From the NCBI RefSeq assembly GCF_901709675.1, contig NC_051087.1, forward strand, positions 14,318,067-14,382,066: 64,000 bases of DNA, read 5' to 3'. The position numbers and the translations under genes were made by a program. Each line of letters opens with the position of its first letter. Position 1 is the first letter of the stretch. The notes under the pieces are model-generated. The model worked only from the letters and a program-made list of their open reading frames with translations, was not told the origin of the DNA and did no database searches. Shown here piece after piece: positions 14,001-27,900 of the stretch. Source of the DNA: Syngnathus acus (taxonomy: Eukaryota > Chordata > Actinopteri > Syngnathiformes > Syngnathidae).

Positions 14001-17000
14001 ATGTATTGCTCTTTAGATTTTTTGGACACTTTAGTCACCGCTCGGAATGGCAACTCATCAAAATAGACTATCGATCGCTCTTCAGTAAGAAATGTACTGA
14101 GGAAGATTACCAAACATGGCACTTGCATAATCAGGTAAGGAAAAACCTCCATGTTTCTGTGCATACCATAACAAGATAATGACGTCAAGGTTTATTTTTC
14201 CCTGCAGGGAGAGCCATGTGTTATGGGACAAAAACAGATTTACATGAAACGCAGGCCGGGAAACTACTGCATGCTCGGCAAAGACTACTCAAGAATCCTC
14301 TCTGCCGAGTCCTGTATTTGCAGAGCCCATGATTTTGAATGGTGAGCTGAACCTTAAATATTAATTTATTATTTTATCACTTACATTATGTCTATCCACA
14401 CATTCAAAAGCACACAGACATTTAACTAACAGTGAATTTCATTCTTGGACATCATTACTATTAAGTTACTACAAGATTTACTATTTGCTTTATTTCACTA
14501 TACGAGGAGAGGGACAGGGAGTTTGCCTTTCAACAAAAAAATTTTAATCACTGTAAGGAGATGCTCTTGCATTTTGCCCATTTTTTAAGTTAAGTAGCTG
14601 CTGTATCAAATGAGGATGTCCTCCTCCTGTAACTAGTATTACCATGTTTATATTTTAAGATTACATTCCTTTTCTTAGGTGCTGTGGCTCATCATTTAAA
14701 GAAACTATCTGATTAGTTTTACTTGCAGATTTCTCTGTAGACCTCCTGCGCACATTTTTTTATTTTCTTTAGTAAATGCTCATCCAACCACCGACTCACG
14801 CACAGGTCGATCACACAACAGCCAGTTCTCTCCATAACACCTCACGACCAAACTTCATGGACATTTCCCTGTCCCCTGGTCTTAATAGCACCCCTAAACC
14901 TCTGATCCTATAATTGCCCTGCTGCCCTCCATTGCTGTGACCCAGACAACGGGATGATTTTAAAGTTAAGTCAAGTTTATTTATATAGCCCTAAATCACA
15001 AGCAAGTCTCAAAGGGCTTCACATGTACAAAAATTGGCTATTATTCTCAAACATCCTCTGATCTTAAACTCCCAGGAGGGCAAGGAAAAATAAAAATAAA
15101 AACGACTGGGTTAAAAATGTACGGTGTAAGAAAAATAATAAAATAATACATCAAATGAATTCCTGCAATCATTCAGAGGGTTTGTTGCAAGTTGGTGTCA
15201 TATTTCTGAATGAAATACGATGACATCCAGTAGGATGTCAGTTGCCTCCACTTCGATTAAATTCAGCGATAGTGGTCACGATAAGAAATGCCAGGTACCG
15301 AGTCTCCATGGAAAAGAAGGTCACTACATTACTGTACAGTAGAAAAGTATGTATGTATGTATGTACGTATGTATGTACAGTATTTTCTGCACTATAGGGC
15401 GCACTGGATTATAAGGGCGCACCTTCATTGAATTTTTAATTTTAGAAATTATTTCATATATAGGGTGCACCCGATTAAAAGAATAGAAGCTACTGCATCA
15501 AACTGGGGTTGACTCGGGTTGCATTCTGCATCCACTAAATGGAGCTGTGCTAAAGGGAATGTCAACCCAGTCAATGAGGTAAAGTCCAACTCCCATTCTG
15601 TAGGAAATTGATACGGTTTGGCTTCTACTTGGTCCAGCAACCCCACTTATTTTTGGTGGTCATAAACTTTCTTTAGTTTAAACGAAAAAAGCGAATGTGT
15701 GCGTTGATGCATAATGCGTTGATTAGCTTGTTAGCTTTGGTGTCGGGCTTGTGTATGCGCAGCCATACTTGCTGTGGTGAGAAGGGGGGGCGGTTCACTG
15801 TGATGGCCTCCTGGCCCCTAAAAAGGTTTTTCATCTACAAATTCTGCACTGTTCAACATCCAACTTTACTGTTACATAACTGTTAACCTCCAAAATTAGT
15901 AAAATTTTGCATGGCACCCACATGCCGTCATTAAATTTTGCAATGTATTCTTTACACAGTCTCAAATGGTTCATTGTTTCCAATAATATGATACGTAAGT
16001 TTTAAATTGTTTTCAACAAATGCTAATGTCTGACTCCAGTGTCAGAGAGTAAAATTTGATGTTTGTTATTGTTCCAATTAAAAGATGTGAAAGGCATTTG
16101 AATGTTAATAATTTCAATTTATATGCAAATGGTTAATGATTTGCCCGTCTTTTTTATAACACCAGAGACATGGGCCTCGCTAGCCTATGTGTGATGTTAA
16201 TAGTTTTTGTAGTAGTCCAGAAAGCAAACACTGATTGCTTTCTGTCAAAAAAGCATAAAATAAATTTGACTTTGGCCCTGTTAACTTCTGGCTTGCTTTG
16301 TGTTTATTGTCATCATTGTCATATTTTTTTTGCTTTCCTCCCAATACAAGCATCTACTCATTTTCCCAGTGGCTTACATTCAAACTAAAAAACAAACATC
16401 TGTAATTTGATTGACTTACTCAAACTCTAGTTTGATTTGCCTTCATGCAATTAAGTTGGATGGTGGCGTTCATTCATATTGAAAACTAGACAAAGATATT
16501 TTATCATTGGATAAAAACTATACTAGACAAGACTAACACCTCCATTAATAAACAACAACTGTGACTAAATCAGTATGGATTTTGAGGGTAATTAATAAGT
16601 AAATGAATTATATTAATTAATAGATGATTTCTTGGCTTTGATGACTGCTCTCCTGGCCAAGTTCTCACGTAAATCATGGCAGAATAATGCTAGGTAGAGA
16701 GTTATTGTGCCATTCACCCAAAATAACGCTATGACAGTGGTGCTGCATTGCTTTGCAAAACAAGGAAACTGATGCAACACTGCATCATGTCTCAAACATA
16801 ATTTGTGTTCAAGAATGGCAGTGTTCATTTGTTTCAAAGCTATTTTTACGGCTTTAAATCGGCTGCAATCGCGTAAAAATTACAGACACGGTGGAAAGGT
16901 ATTCAATGTCCAGACTGATGCACATTATTGCTTTCCTGGGATCTTCATTTAATACACATACCCGTTTGAAGTTAACCTCTTCATCTGTGGAATGTTCCAA

Positions 17001-20000
17001 ACTGATGTTTTTTGTGCATTGCTCAATTTGCAAGAGAAAATTTGCACACAAAAAAAGCAATAATGTGCATCAGTCTGGACATTGAATACCTTGTTTAACA
17101 GGCTGGTATCCAGTATTTTGCATCCCAATTTGATTAGTGAAAAAAGGCTCTAATTGACTACATAAACGTACAAATGGGCCTGTATTCATAAAGAAAGCAT
17201 CCTACAAATAATTAGCCTTGTGTAATGGAATTATTAAAGGCCAGATTAAAGATTTTTTTTTACCTACAATTGTGAATTGATCCTTGATAAAAGCTTTTTG
17301 TAAATTATGTCAGCCCTGAAAGTGCTTCTTATCTAAAAGGTGCCATGAGTGCAGAGAATGACTTTAAAGAGGCTTAAGCACACTCCAAAACAGCCCAAAG
17401 ATTTCACAGCTTACTGGATCAGGGAACATATGTCATCATTGTGTGCCAACTGTAGTAATCTTATTTTCATTTTACTTTTAATCCTAATTAATATAACACA
17501 TATTAAATTGGTTTTGGTTTTTGTATTCTACAGTGTGTGTACAAATCTTAAAGGGCCACAATAAAAAAAAAGGAATGAGTCAAAGTGTCATTTATTGAGG
17601 TCGATATAATTTTGTCAATGTTCTTCCACTTAAAATAGTGACAGAGATCTGTGATTTCCCTCATAGGTACACTTCAACTTTGAGTGACAGAATGTGGGAA
17701 AATAATCCTGGAAATCACACTGTAGGATTTTTAAAGTTTATTCAGTAATTATTGTGAAAACTAATTATTTGGTCATCTACCCTCCTTGAAGTTTTGCTTC
17801 CTTTTTGTGGTGGTCGCCATGTTTCACGCTTTATGGAACATTTGCATGCATGGCTGATTTATATCAATTTTACTGTTTCACATTGACCATATACGTATGG
17901 TTAATTAGGATGGGATCCACGTGTGTACATTCTTATATGGAAGTTTGATTCAGGGAATTCAGGACCTTTGCGAATCCATCCTGGTTTGGTTTAATTTCTA
18001 AATCAATTACATGGTCAGGGTCAATAGGTTATGTGAATTCTTGCATTGTTTTGTGACAAGGAAACCGTGTTAAGTAGCCATGGAAGAGACTATACTCCTA
18101 CTGAGACATAATCCTCTCTAGATGTATGCTCTTACCTAATTCCATATATGGGGGCATATTTGACAATAGTAGCTCAAATCAATACTTAATAATGGTGTGA
18201 ATATGTTCAAGAATGTTCATCAATTGCTGCTAAATGGAAAACAGATTACAATCTATCTTTTTGTGTATGTTGATATTGATTATGTCCCTTGTATACTCTG
18301 CACTTTGTCTGACAGTGACTATGGATATGAGCCCCACGGCAATGGGAACTGCAGGCCCTCTTTTTGGTTCAGTCCCTCTGCAACCTCCAAAAGCTGCAGT
18401 CTTGGGCAGAACTATCTCAACAGCACAGGGTGAGAATGGTGTGATTAACCTATCTTCATATTGTTTGCTCTAAGTAGAACCTTGGAAAACTACTGTATTT
18501 TCCTGACTACATGCCACTACCTTTTGTACAAGCTTTGAACCCTGCAACTTGTAGTCCGGTGCGGCGTGTCTATGGATGTTTTTGTGATTGTTGTGATGTC
18601 TGATGTACTTATACACTCATTTGTAAAAAAATTGTGGACCGCTGTTGTGGACTACTATGCTTGATGGAGGGATATGTGAGCAGACACAAGATCATTGGAG
18701 CAAAGAGTGGTGTGTTCATCGCATGTTCGTCCGCCAGGCAAATAGTGCTGTAAAATTGGCGCGAACCAGAGACAAAGCAAGCGGAAGACAGACATTACTG
18801 AAGAAAGGAAGCTTTGATTCACAAATCATCACTATGGCCGACAAAAGAAATTCATGAGGCAGGTTTTAAGTTAAAGGCATTCAATTCGGCTCTTAAGGAA
18901 GGTAATAGAGCTGTTACACATACCATTGGTATAAATGAATCAATAGTGAGACCTTAGAGACGCACGGCAGCGCGAAAAACTGGCTCAGTCCAAATAGACG
19001 ACAAAAACTTTCACAGGTAATAAAAGCAGATAGCCCAAACTTGAAAACTTTCTTGGAGTCTGGGTGAACACAGAGAGCAAACGGCTGAGGTTTTTCAACT
19101 GTCCAGATCTGACTGAAAGCCAAAATAGTCACCACAGAGATGAAGATAGAAGATTTCAAAGGTAGACCATCCTGGTGTCACAGATTTATGAAACGAAAAG
19201 CGCTGTCCATCAAGGCGCGGACGACTGTGTGTCAACAACTCCTTAGCAACGACAAAGAAAAAAATACAAACTTTCGGAATTCACAAGAACAATGATAAAC
19301 GAGTATTCCATCGGACCAGATGAGATAAATATGGATGAAGTGCCTTTGACATTCGACTTCCCTCTCACAAGAACTGTTAACAAGCAAAGGTGAATGATCC
19401 ATCACGGTGAGAACCACTGGTCATGAGAGAACACATTTCACTTCTGTACTGGGCTGCACAGCATTCGGGTTTAAACCTCCGCCAATGGTAATTTTTAAGC
19501 GGATGACTATGCCAAGAGAAGAGATCCCGAGCCGCATCTCTGTTAAAATCAACAAGAGAGGGTGGATGATGGAAAGCGTAATGAAGGAGTGGCTGAAAGA
19601 ATGCTATGGGAAGCGACCTGAGGGTTTCTTTTGCCCCCAAAAAAGCATTTCTCGTTTTGAGGAGCATGAGGGCCCATAACACAGATTCTGTGAAAGTCGG
19701 CATTAGGAGCACAAACTCAATTCCCGCTGTGATTCCTGGAAGCACAATGAAGCAACTGCAGCCACTCGATATCACTGTTAATCGTACTTTTAAAGTAGCA
19801 TTACCCGCTCAGTGGGAGGCATGGATTACGAGCGGCAATAAATCATTCACAAAAACTAATTGCATGGGAAAAGCAAGTTTTGCCCAAGTCTGCCAGTGGA
19901 TCGTGACTGCGTGGATAAGTATCAAACCATCCACGATCATCAATGGATTTTGAAGGGCTGGACTGCTGCGTGATGAAGAGGAGGACCATGGCCCCTCAGA

Positions 20001-22562
20001 GGATGCGTGATTCGGACACTGACAACAAAGAGTTCTTTCGTTTTGAGAGCTACAAGGAAGGAGAGACTGGGAGAGTGGATGACGAAGCCACCCTGAGCCT
20101 TTTTGTTTCCAACACTGAAGAAGAGGACTTTGATGGTTTTAGTGCACAGGGAGAAGACAACGATGGCAATAAATGACTGTCTTGTGTTATTGATAAAGTC
20201 ATGTGCTGCAGTTTAGCCCAAAAGGTAGGCTGGTTATATTCTTCTGGTATGCTGTTGGTTATTGTTATACACGTTTCGCACTTCCTTTTAATTACGAGTA
20301 CCGTAATCCATCCATCCATCCATCCATCTTCTTCCGCTTATCCGGGGTCGGGTCGCGGGGGCAGCAGCTTCAGGAGGGACTCCCAGACTTCCCTCTCCCC
20401 AGCCACTTCATCTAGCTCATCCCGGGGGATCCCAAGGCGTTCCCAGGCCAGCCGAGAGACATAGTCTCTCCAGCGCGTCCTGGGTCGTCCCCGGGGTCTC
20501 CTACCGGTGGGACATGCCCGGAACACCTCCCCAGGGAGGCGTCCAGGAGGCATCCTGATGAGATGCCCGAGCCACCTCATCTGGCTCCTCTCAACGTAAT
20601 TTACCGTAATTTTCGGACTAAAAGTCGCGCCGGAATATAGGTCGCATTAGCCATAAAATGCACAATAACGTGAAAAAAAACATATATATGTAAGTCGCTC
20701 TGGAGCATAAGTCGCATTTTGGGGGGAAATTTATTCGACAAAATCCAACACCAAGAACAGACATGAACAAGCAACAACAGGCTAAACGGTAGGTATGCTA
20801 ACGTGACATAAACACAAACGAAGAGCTGAGAACGGGCCTGACGTAACATTCAGCGTTATTAAAAAAAACTATTACATAAATAACACGTTTATAAAACCAT
20901 CTGTGTCACTCCAATTCATTAAATCCATCGATCGTCCTTTGTCAACAATGGGTGCGCGCCGCTGATGGCGCTTGCACTTCAAAATATTCCACAGGCCCAT
21001 AGAACGATATATAAATTAGATATCAAATAACTATTATACAAGCAATAATATTATCAAACCATCTGTGCACTTTAAATCATTAAATCCATCGATCAAATTC
21101 CTCGTCCTTTGTCAACAACGCCGCCGTGCGCCCTGACGTCAGCCTCGTCGTTATTCCACAGATCTAGTATGTAACTAGATTGTAGCGTTAACAAAGTACA
21201 AGGAAAGACGTGGGTTTGGTAAACGGCTCTTTATTTAACAAAACAAACTTCCAGGCGTGTGGTGGCGTGGACTTCCAGCCACGGAGGTGGAAGAGAGATC
21301 CATAGAATAGGACCGGGCGTGCGTAAATGCCATGACCGAGCCCCATCCACCGTCCCCGGACAGCCACCCGGCCGAGCGCCGGCCCCCGACTTCTATCCAC
21401 GGAGGTGAAAGAGAGCTCCGTAGAGTAGGACCGGGCGTGCGTAAAAGCTATAATAGTTTTTCAAACCTTCTGTGTCACTCCAAATCCTTAAATCCTTCAA
21501 ACTCTTCGTCCTCCGTGTCACTTAGAAACAAAGCCGCTAAGGATGCCGGTAGTACGTGGGGCCCTTCGTCATCTTCGTCATCCCGTGATCAATCTTTGTC
21601 CTTTTTGTAAACAACCGCCGTGCCACGCCACGTCGCGCTGCTGACGTCACTTGAAATTCAAATTACAGTAATCCCTTGCTACATCGCGGTTCGTTTATCG
21701 CGGTTTCACTTTTTTTTTTTTTTTTGAAGATTTTTGAAAAAAAACACATAAGTCGCTCCTTATTATAAGTCGCCCCCCCACCCAAACTATGAAAAAAAAC
21801 GCGACTTATAGTCCGAAAATTACGGTACTTATACTTAAGTTCTGAAAATTTGTACCAATAACATATTTGACAAAATGTTAATAAACAATATGCTAAACCA
21901 GCTCTTTCCTGACAATCCTCTTTGTGTATATTCTCTTAATAATGGTAATTAAATATTAAAACACCTGCGGCTTATATATGTACAAAACAAGATTTTGCCC
22001 TGATTTTTGCTGGTGCGGTTTATAATCAGGTGCGGCTTATAGTCCAGAAATTACGGTAAGTAGAACCTTGGAAAACGATCCACCAAACAGCACACACCAT
22101 GAGACCAACAACCATGCTGCTATCGTGTTGCTGTATAAACAGCGGCCATAACTGAATAATAATTAAATGCACATCCAAAAATGTACAATTCAATTTTTTA
22201 AAACACCACTTTACTTCCAAAAAACGTATCATTTTTTAAACCACAGCTAACGATGATCTATGAGATTCAGTGAAGAGATTTGAATAATCACTGTGCAAAG
22301 CAAATCAGTACTGATTGAACATTGAGTTGTCCATATAAAGTAGTGACCGTCTAGGAGCTTCTCATCATAGTTGCTCTCCATCACCTTTGTATTCTCGTAG
22401 TGCTCCAAATGCCTTCTTTCCATAGTGCAACACGATTCAGTGCAAACAGCATGACCCAGATGTTTTTCAAGACTGCATGTGTTTTTCGTATATATGCATA
22501 TATAAATATGACGATTTAATATTTAGCTAGTTATGCTTGTGTTTATTCATTGATGTTTATTC

Positions 22563-22608
<46 letters not shown>

Positions 22609-24949
22609 ATTATTTTTTTTTTTTCTTTCTTAAACACTTGAATAATATTTGATGTCACAGCACTTTGTTTGTTGTGCACTTTGATTATACAGGAGTGGAG
22701 CTCCTTACAAGCCCTAGGCTTCGTCTCCCTCCCTGCACTGTTATTTGTTATAATAATATGTGCTAAACAATAAACTAAACTAAACTAAAAACACAACTGA
22801 ATTTAAACTTGTGTGTCTTTGTGAAGGTACCGTAAAGTGGTGTTAAATAACTGCACGAAGGGAGTTAAAGAAATGTACACAGCTCGAAAGCAGCAATGCC
22901 CTAAGAAACCTCCAAAGGGACTTTTGCTGACCACAAAAGATGGAAAACTGTCTGCCAATCTGGGCACTAATGTCACGTTCCTGGTTCATCTAAATGAGGT
23001 GAGAACACACGACACCAACACATGATAGATGTTTAGCTGTTGAAGAGCATGTTTCTTTGGATTGCTGTACTCCAAGCTGTTATGAATCACAAGATTAGAC
23101 CATCTCTGATTTATATCCCTTATGCCTTGACAGAAAGGTACATTTAGCTTGACTGCTGACTGTGATGACCGCTTACCATTCTTGTTTCTTTGTGATTGAT
23201 TTTAGTACTCACTGAGCCTGTCAATATGACCGTACCTTGAAATGTTGGGCATTATGCAAATGTCCAGGAACTCATTTTTGTAATGATGTATCACATGACT
23301 GGGCAAGTAGCCCTAAGGTTGCGCCAGTTCCCTGGCCAAATTCAATACAAAGCAGCTGTCCCGCAGGCAGGACGCTGGAAAGTTGAACTGTTAAAAAAAA
23401 AAAAAAGAGTTCCTGGAGATTTGAACAATGCAACAAACAATTTAAGATACAATCATATCTGCAGGGTCAATGAACTATTGACACAAAAAAGCAGGAATGG
23501 TATAGAGTTCATCTTTTTACATTGATAACATGGCTTAAATATTCCCATGAAAACTAAATTTGTCAAGGTTTGCGTGGAGTTGAGTGCCCAAGTGCAGGAA
23601 GCAGGGAGACAAGACAGGAGTGCTTTCTCGGGGGAAAAAAATCAAAAGAACAAAAAGACAAAGAAGTTTCTACGAGGAATCAAAAGCACAAGACAGCACA
23701 AGGCAATACCAAATTCAGATCTAAACACCAAAAAACAGATCAAGCCTTTTTTAAAGTCCAGTATACAAACAGATCAGATCAGCTCAGTCTTTTTATTGCA
23801 TTCAGGCTGTAGATATTTTCATTGTCCATCTTCTTCCAGGGTCCATTTTGTTGTTGATTTACATTCATATTGAAAGAAAAGTACAGTATTTGTGGATTGT
23901 TTTGTGTCTATGTACGTATTTTGATTCTGTCAATTTACTAACAATTTGTCTGTGAGATGAATGAAGCAGCAGCTCGGTGTAAACACAATTAATAAACATA
24001 GAATGTTTTGTTCCAGCATAAAGTAATGAATGCTGTAGGAAAGACCCTTCTAAACTCTTACTGTCGTTAAATTTTACATACTGGGCTGTTGAAAAATGTG
24101 TATCAATGAAAATATATTCTTGTAGTTTTTGGTAACAAAATTAACACAAGTGACTGCCCTTTTGGAAAACTCAACATGTACTGGAATGCGCTCCAGCCTT
24201 CCATCATCCTATTCAGAATTGTGGGGAGCTGACCTCTATCTAAAAGACTGGGCATTATGTGGTTTACAATTTTTTTTAACCAATTATTAATTATGATTCA
24301 CTTTAATGTTTTGTAATATCCTGTATCTGTCCCAAATATACATAAGTGCACACCTTTTGCTGAAAATAATGTCACCATTCTATCTTCCCTAATGTATCAG
24401 CTACAGCTGCAAATAACTGGAAATAATAAAAATGGTCCGAACTCTCGTTTAGTATATATCTTTAGATGTCAAAGCCAAATATTTTCAGTCTACAGTTAAA
24501 TTGCCTCACTATTCCAAACATTTGATTTGGTTCACACACAAACCTATACAACGGAAAAAAATGGCTCCACAGCATGCTGCTGGATATTATTTAAAGGACA
24601 TTTAGTTCTTGCTGAACAAGGTGAATGCATTGATGGACAAGGTGAATGCAAGATAAAATATCCTATTTAGTCTTCTAAAGCCTCTTCAGAGAGATTACGA
24701 TCATGCAGCAGTTGGTCCCGCTCTGTTAATTCCTATGGGGTTCTGGCACATTTTGAAACACTTTGTTACTATTGTCTTCCTGTTCTGTGTTCTGCGCACC
24801 ACCTACACTTGGGATTTGTTCAGAAGTAAGATTGACTGTAATCTTCCCTAAAGAAAATGTTCGGTGAACATGCTAACGATCCATTCACAGTCACAATAGC
24901 AGTTAGAATGTGACGTAAACAATTTGCATTCAACTGTGACTTTGATAAA

Positions 24950-24981
<32 letters not shown>

Positions 24982-27900
24982 TGCGTGCGTGTGTGTGCGC
25001 TTGTGTGCGTGTGCGTGCATGCGTGCACTCGCGTGCGTGCCCGCTATAGCTGGTCATTTTAGCTGCATGCATTTTTACACTTACCCTTAAATGCAACGTT
25101 CAGGAAAGACAGTCATAGCTCATTTCAGTTGGCCTGCCACATCAATAAATTTGAACAGGCATGTCTAGCTCTGGACCTCGATGACTGCTGTCCTGCCTGT
25201 TTTACATTTCTCCCTCGTTCAACACACCTTATTAAATGATCAGCTCATCAGCAGTCTCTGAAAGAGAAGATAATGCAATACAATACATTTCACAACAGCG
25301 GTAGCTGTAACACCTTATAACACATTTGGGGCTGTCTATTAAATAATAAGAAAAGTAATTACACTAACCAATGGCTAGTATAGGGACAATATTACATGAT
25401 AATGAGTGACATCTTGACTGGCCGAGCAAATATAAGGTTAGCCAATGAATGAACTAAAGACTGTGCAGTGAGGCAATACCCAAAGAAAAGACAAGAAAGT
25501 TGAGGCAAGGGGAATAAAGAGCATTTTAAAATAAATCCTGACTTCACACCATTCACTGCTTTAAATGTGATCTGATCATGTAGGTTTGACACACATTAGC
25601 AGATGTTGGCCTACAGTCACACACACATACCAGCATACAGACAAACACCTGAAGGATATTTAGAGAGATATTGGTTTTGTAATGTTTACTGAATGTCCAC
25701 ATATAGAGCAAAGCTTGGACACATAAGTGACATCAGAGGCACCACACCTGTTTGCATGCCATCTCATTCCAGTTCTTAGTAATGTCTGCAGTGCCATATC
25801 TTTTTCACAAAATTTTTTAGGCAATGACAATATCCCCAGAACACTCAACCAAACCTCTTCATCTTCACGCATGGAAAGACTCACACAGGACACACATACA
25901 CACACATACTCACTCATACATACTCTTTCTGCGTGCAGATCATCGCATAGTGCCAGATGTAAAACCCAGACGAACCTATAAATTTGGTTGAAGACATACA
26001 CTATGCATAAATCATATGATAGGATGTTGCATATTTAGAGTCCTGCACTCATGCATGCACACCCACTTTGATGATCAGCAGCCTAATAACAGAATTATGG
26101 TGGGATATTTTTGACCAAATTATTACTGAACACATGTAGTACATTTATGTCTGTTATGACTCATGTAATGTGTGTTTTTTTTCTGTTGCAGTATTTGGGG
26201 GCAGCTTGGTAGCCAGTGTCTTAGGCGAATATGGCAAATCTCTAATCATTAGGATTTGAAGACATCTTTAATTCCTTAAAGGCATTTCATTTATCTTATA
26301 TTTATCTTATTTATCATCATGAACTAATTTATATAAAATAAAGCTTAGCCCCTAAGTCCACCAAAGGGCAAGACGCCCCCTGAAATGAGCAGTCCAGCGG
26401 TCGGCCCGAGTGCCAAGCATTTGAACAGCAGAGCCCATCGGGTGGACGAACCTGATGCCCGACAGGCAGCTCTCGGCAAAGTCGGTCCAGTGGGCGAACT
26501 GGACGCCAAATGAAAAGCGCGTGACACGACCGGTCAGGTGGGTGTCTTGGACGCCAGATGGGGGATGGGCTCGACCACAGCGCTCGTACCGCTGGGACGA
26601 GGACAAATGGCGGCTGCAAGTCTCAACCCACCGAAACGAAGTCAGATGGCGTCCGCAGGTCTCGACCCGACGGAGCGTGAGCAGGATCTGGAGGCGGATA
26701 TGTGGTAGTTGTAAGTTCAGAACTGCAAGCAACAGCAGTCGCAGTGTCAGAACCGCAGGCAGCAGCAGTCACAGAGCCAGAACCGCAGGCGGCAGCACAC
26801 AGAGTTAAAACCGCAGGCGGCGTGTGGGGAGTCAGAACCACACGCAGTGGAGTTCGGAGTCAGAACCGCGCGCAGTGGAGTCTTAGAATCAGAACCGCGC
26901 GCAACGGTATCAGATGGCGTTCACAGCCTGGTGTTGCCAGAGCGAGGTTGAGTGATGGCTGCTGAGTTTCCCCCTCCAGAGGGCTGATGTCTGGGAGCGG
27001 AGCAGGAGCCTTCCTCCTCCGCTTGAGATCGGGGGTGCACTTCACATTAGCGGTGGCAGGTGACTGAAAGAAATCAAAAACAGACCCAAAAGCTCTTGAT
27101 CCACTTACGAATGCTCTGGAAATAATCATGATGGGGATAGAAGCTAGGATGAAGGAGATACAATTCCTCCTAAATAAGAATGCCAAGAACGATCAGCTGA
27201 TCAAAAAAGAGCTTGATCAGCAGAATGAGATCAATGATGGTCTCAAGATCTCACCTTGAAACAACACCGGGTCACTGAGACATCAAAGCAATATGGATGA
27301 GGTGGAAAAGTGATCCATGCAAGCATTGGAGTTTTTAACAACAAAAAACATAACACTGGAGCTTTGAAATGTTTGCCACCCGCTTCCTAAGAGAGGAGTT
27401 TCTGGAGGTTGAGTCAGTGACGACCGTGCCGTACTACTGAGCTTCACAAGCGGAAAGTACATTCCTTCATTGAAATATGGAAAAGGGATCATATTTTTAT
27501 ATTAACGAGAAACATAATGCATACATTGCTTCGCGAGCCCGACAACTGAAAAAGGAAGGGAATCTTTCAAGGTCTTGGACTGTAAGCTGCAAAATCTATG
27601 TAAAGCCAAACTGATCATTTTAAAAAAAATAACAGACTGGTCCATATCAGAGCGCCAGAGGAGATGGAAAATTTTGCAAATTAAGGTATGTCAAGCCCTA
27701 TGAAAAAAATCCATGAGCCCAGTTCATGCTACAATCAAATTGTCACAAAGTGAATTGCAAGAAGTGATGAGCATGTTATGACAACATAAACTTGGAAATA
27801 AATCACCATTCAAAAGTAATGAAGACATTGATCCAGATAAATGTGGATAGAGAGAGAGACTTAGACTTAGACAGAACTTTATTGTCATTTTGTCAACACT

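Larger units (their letters stand above)
18493..22056 (+). mobile_element. Tigger/pogo-like DNA transposon with two nested insertions
   Basis: Starts CTGTATTTTCCTGACTACATG and ends CGGCTTATAGTCCAGAAATTACGG, imperfect inverted termini with TA on both sides (18491-18492 and 22057-22058). It contains a broken pogo-type transposase (18834-20176) on the same strand as sorcs3. The part after about 20298 is interrupted by a family 2 element (20604-21825), itself hit by a LINE tail (20308-20601). Its own 3' region resumes at about 21828 with CACCTGCGGCTTATATATG. A perfect 20-bp direct repeat lies just outside (18471-18490 and 22057-22076). Confidence 0.85.

Noticed and set aside
18491-22076. Reading the 20-bp flanking repeat as the element's target-site duplication
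   Set aside because: The inverted termini include TA at each side and sister elements show a TA duplication, so a pre-existing tandem 20-mer is the simpler explanation; kept as a finding, not as an annotation.
26180-26230. TTTTTTTCTGTTGCAG followed by TATTTGGGGGCAGC, a possible sorcs3 exon
   Set aside because: The acceptor looks good, but no open frame continues in phase and exon I joins exon J with no residues missing.
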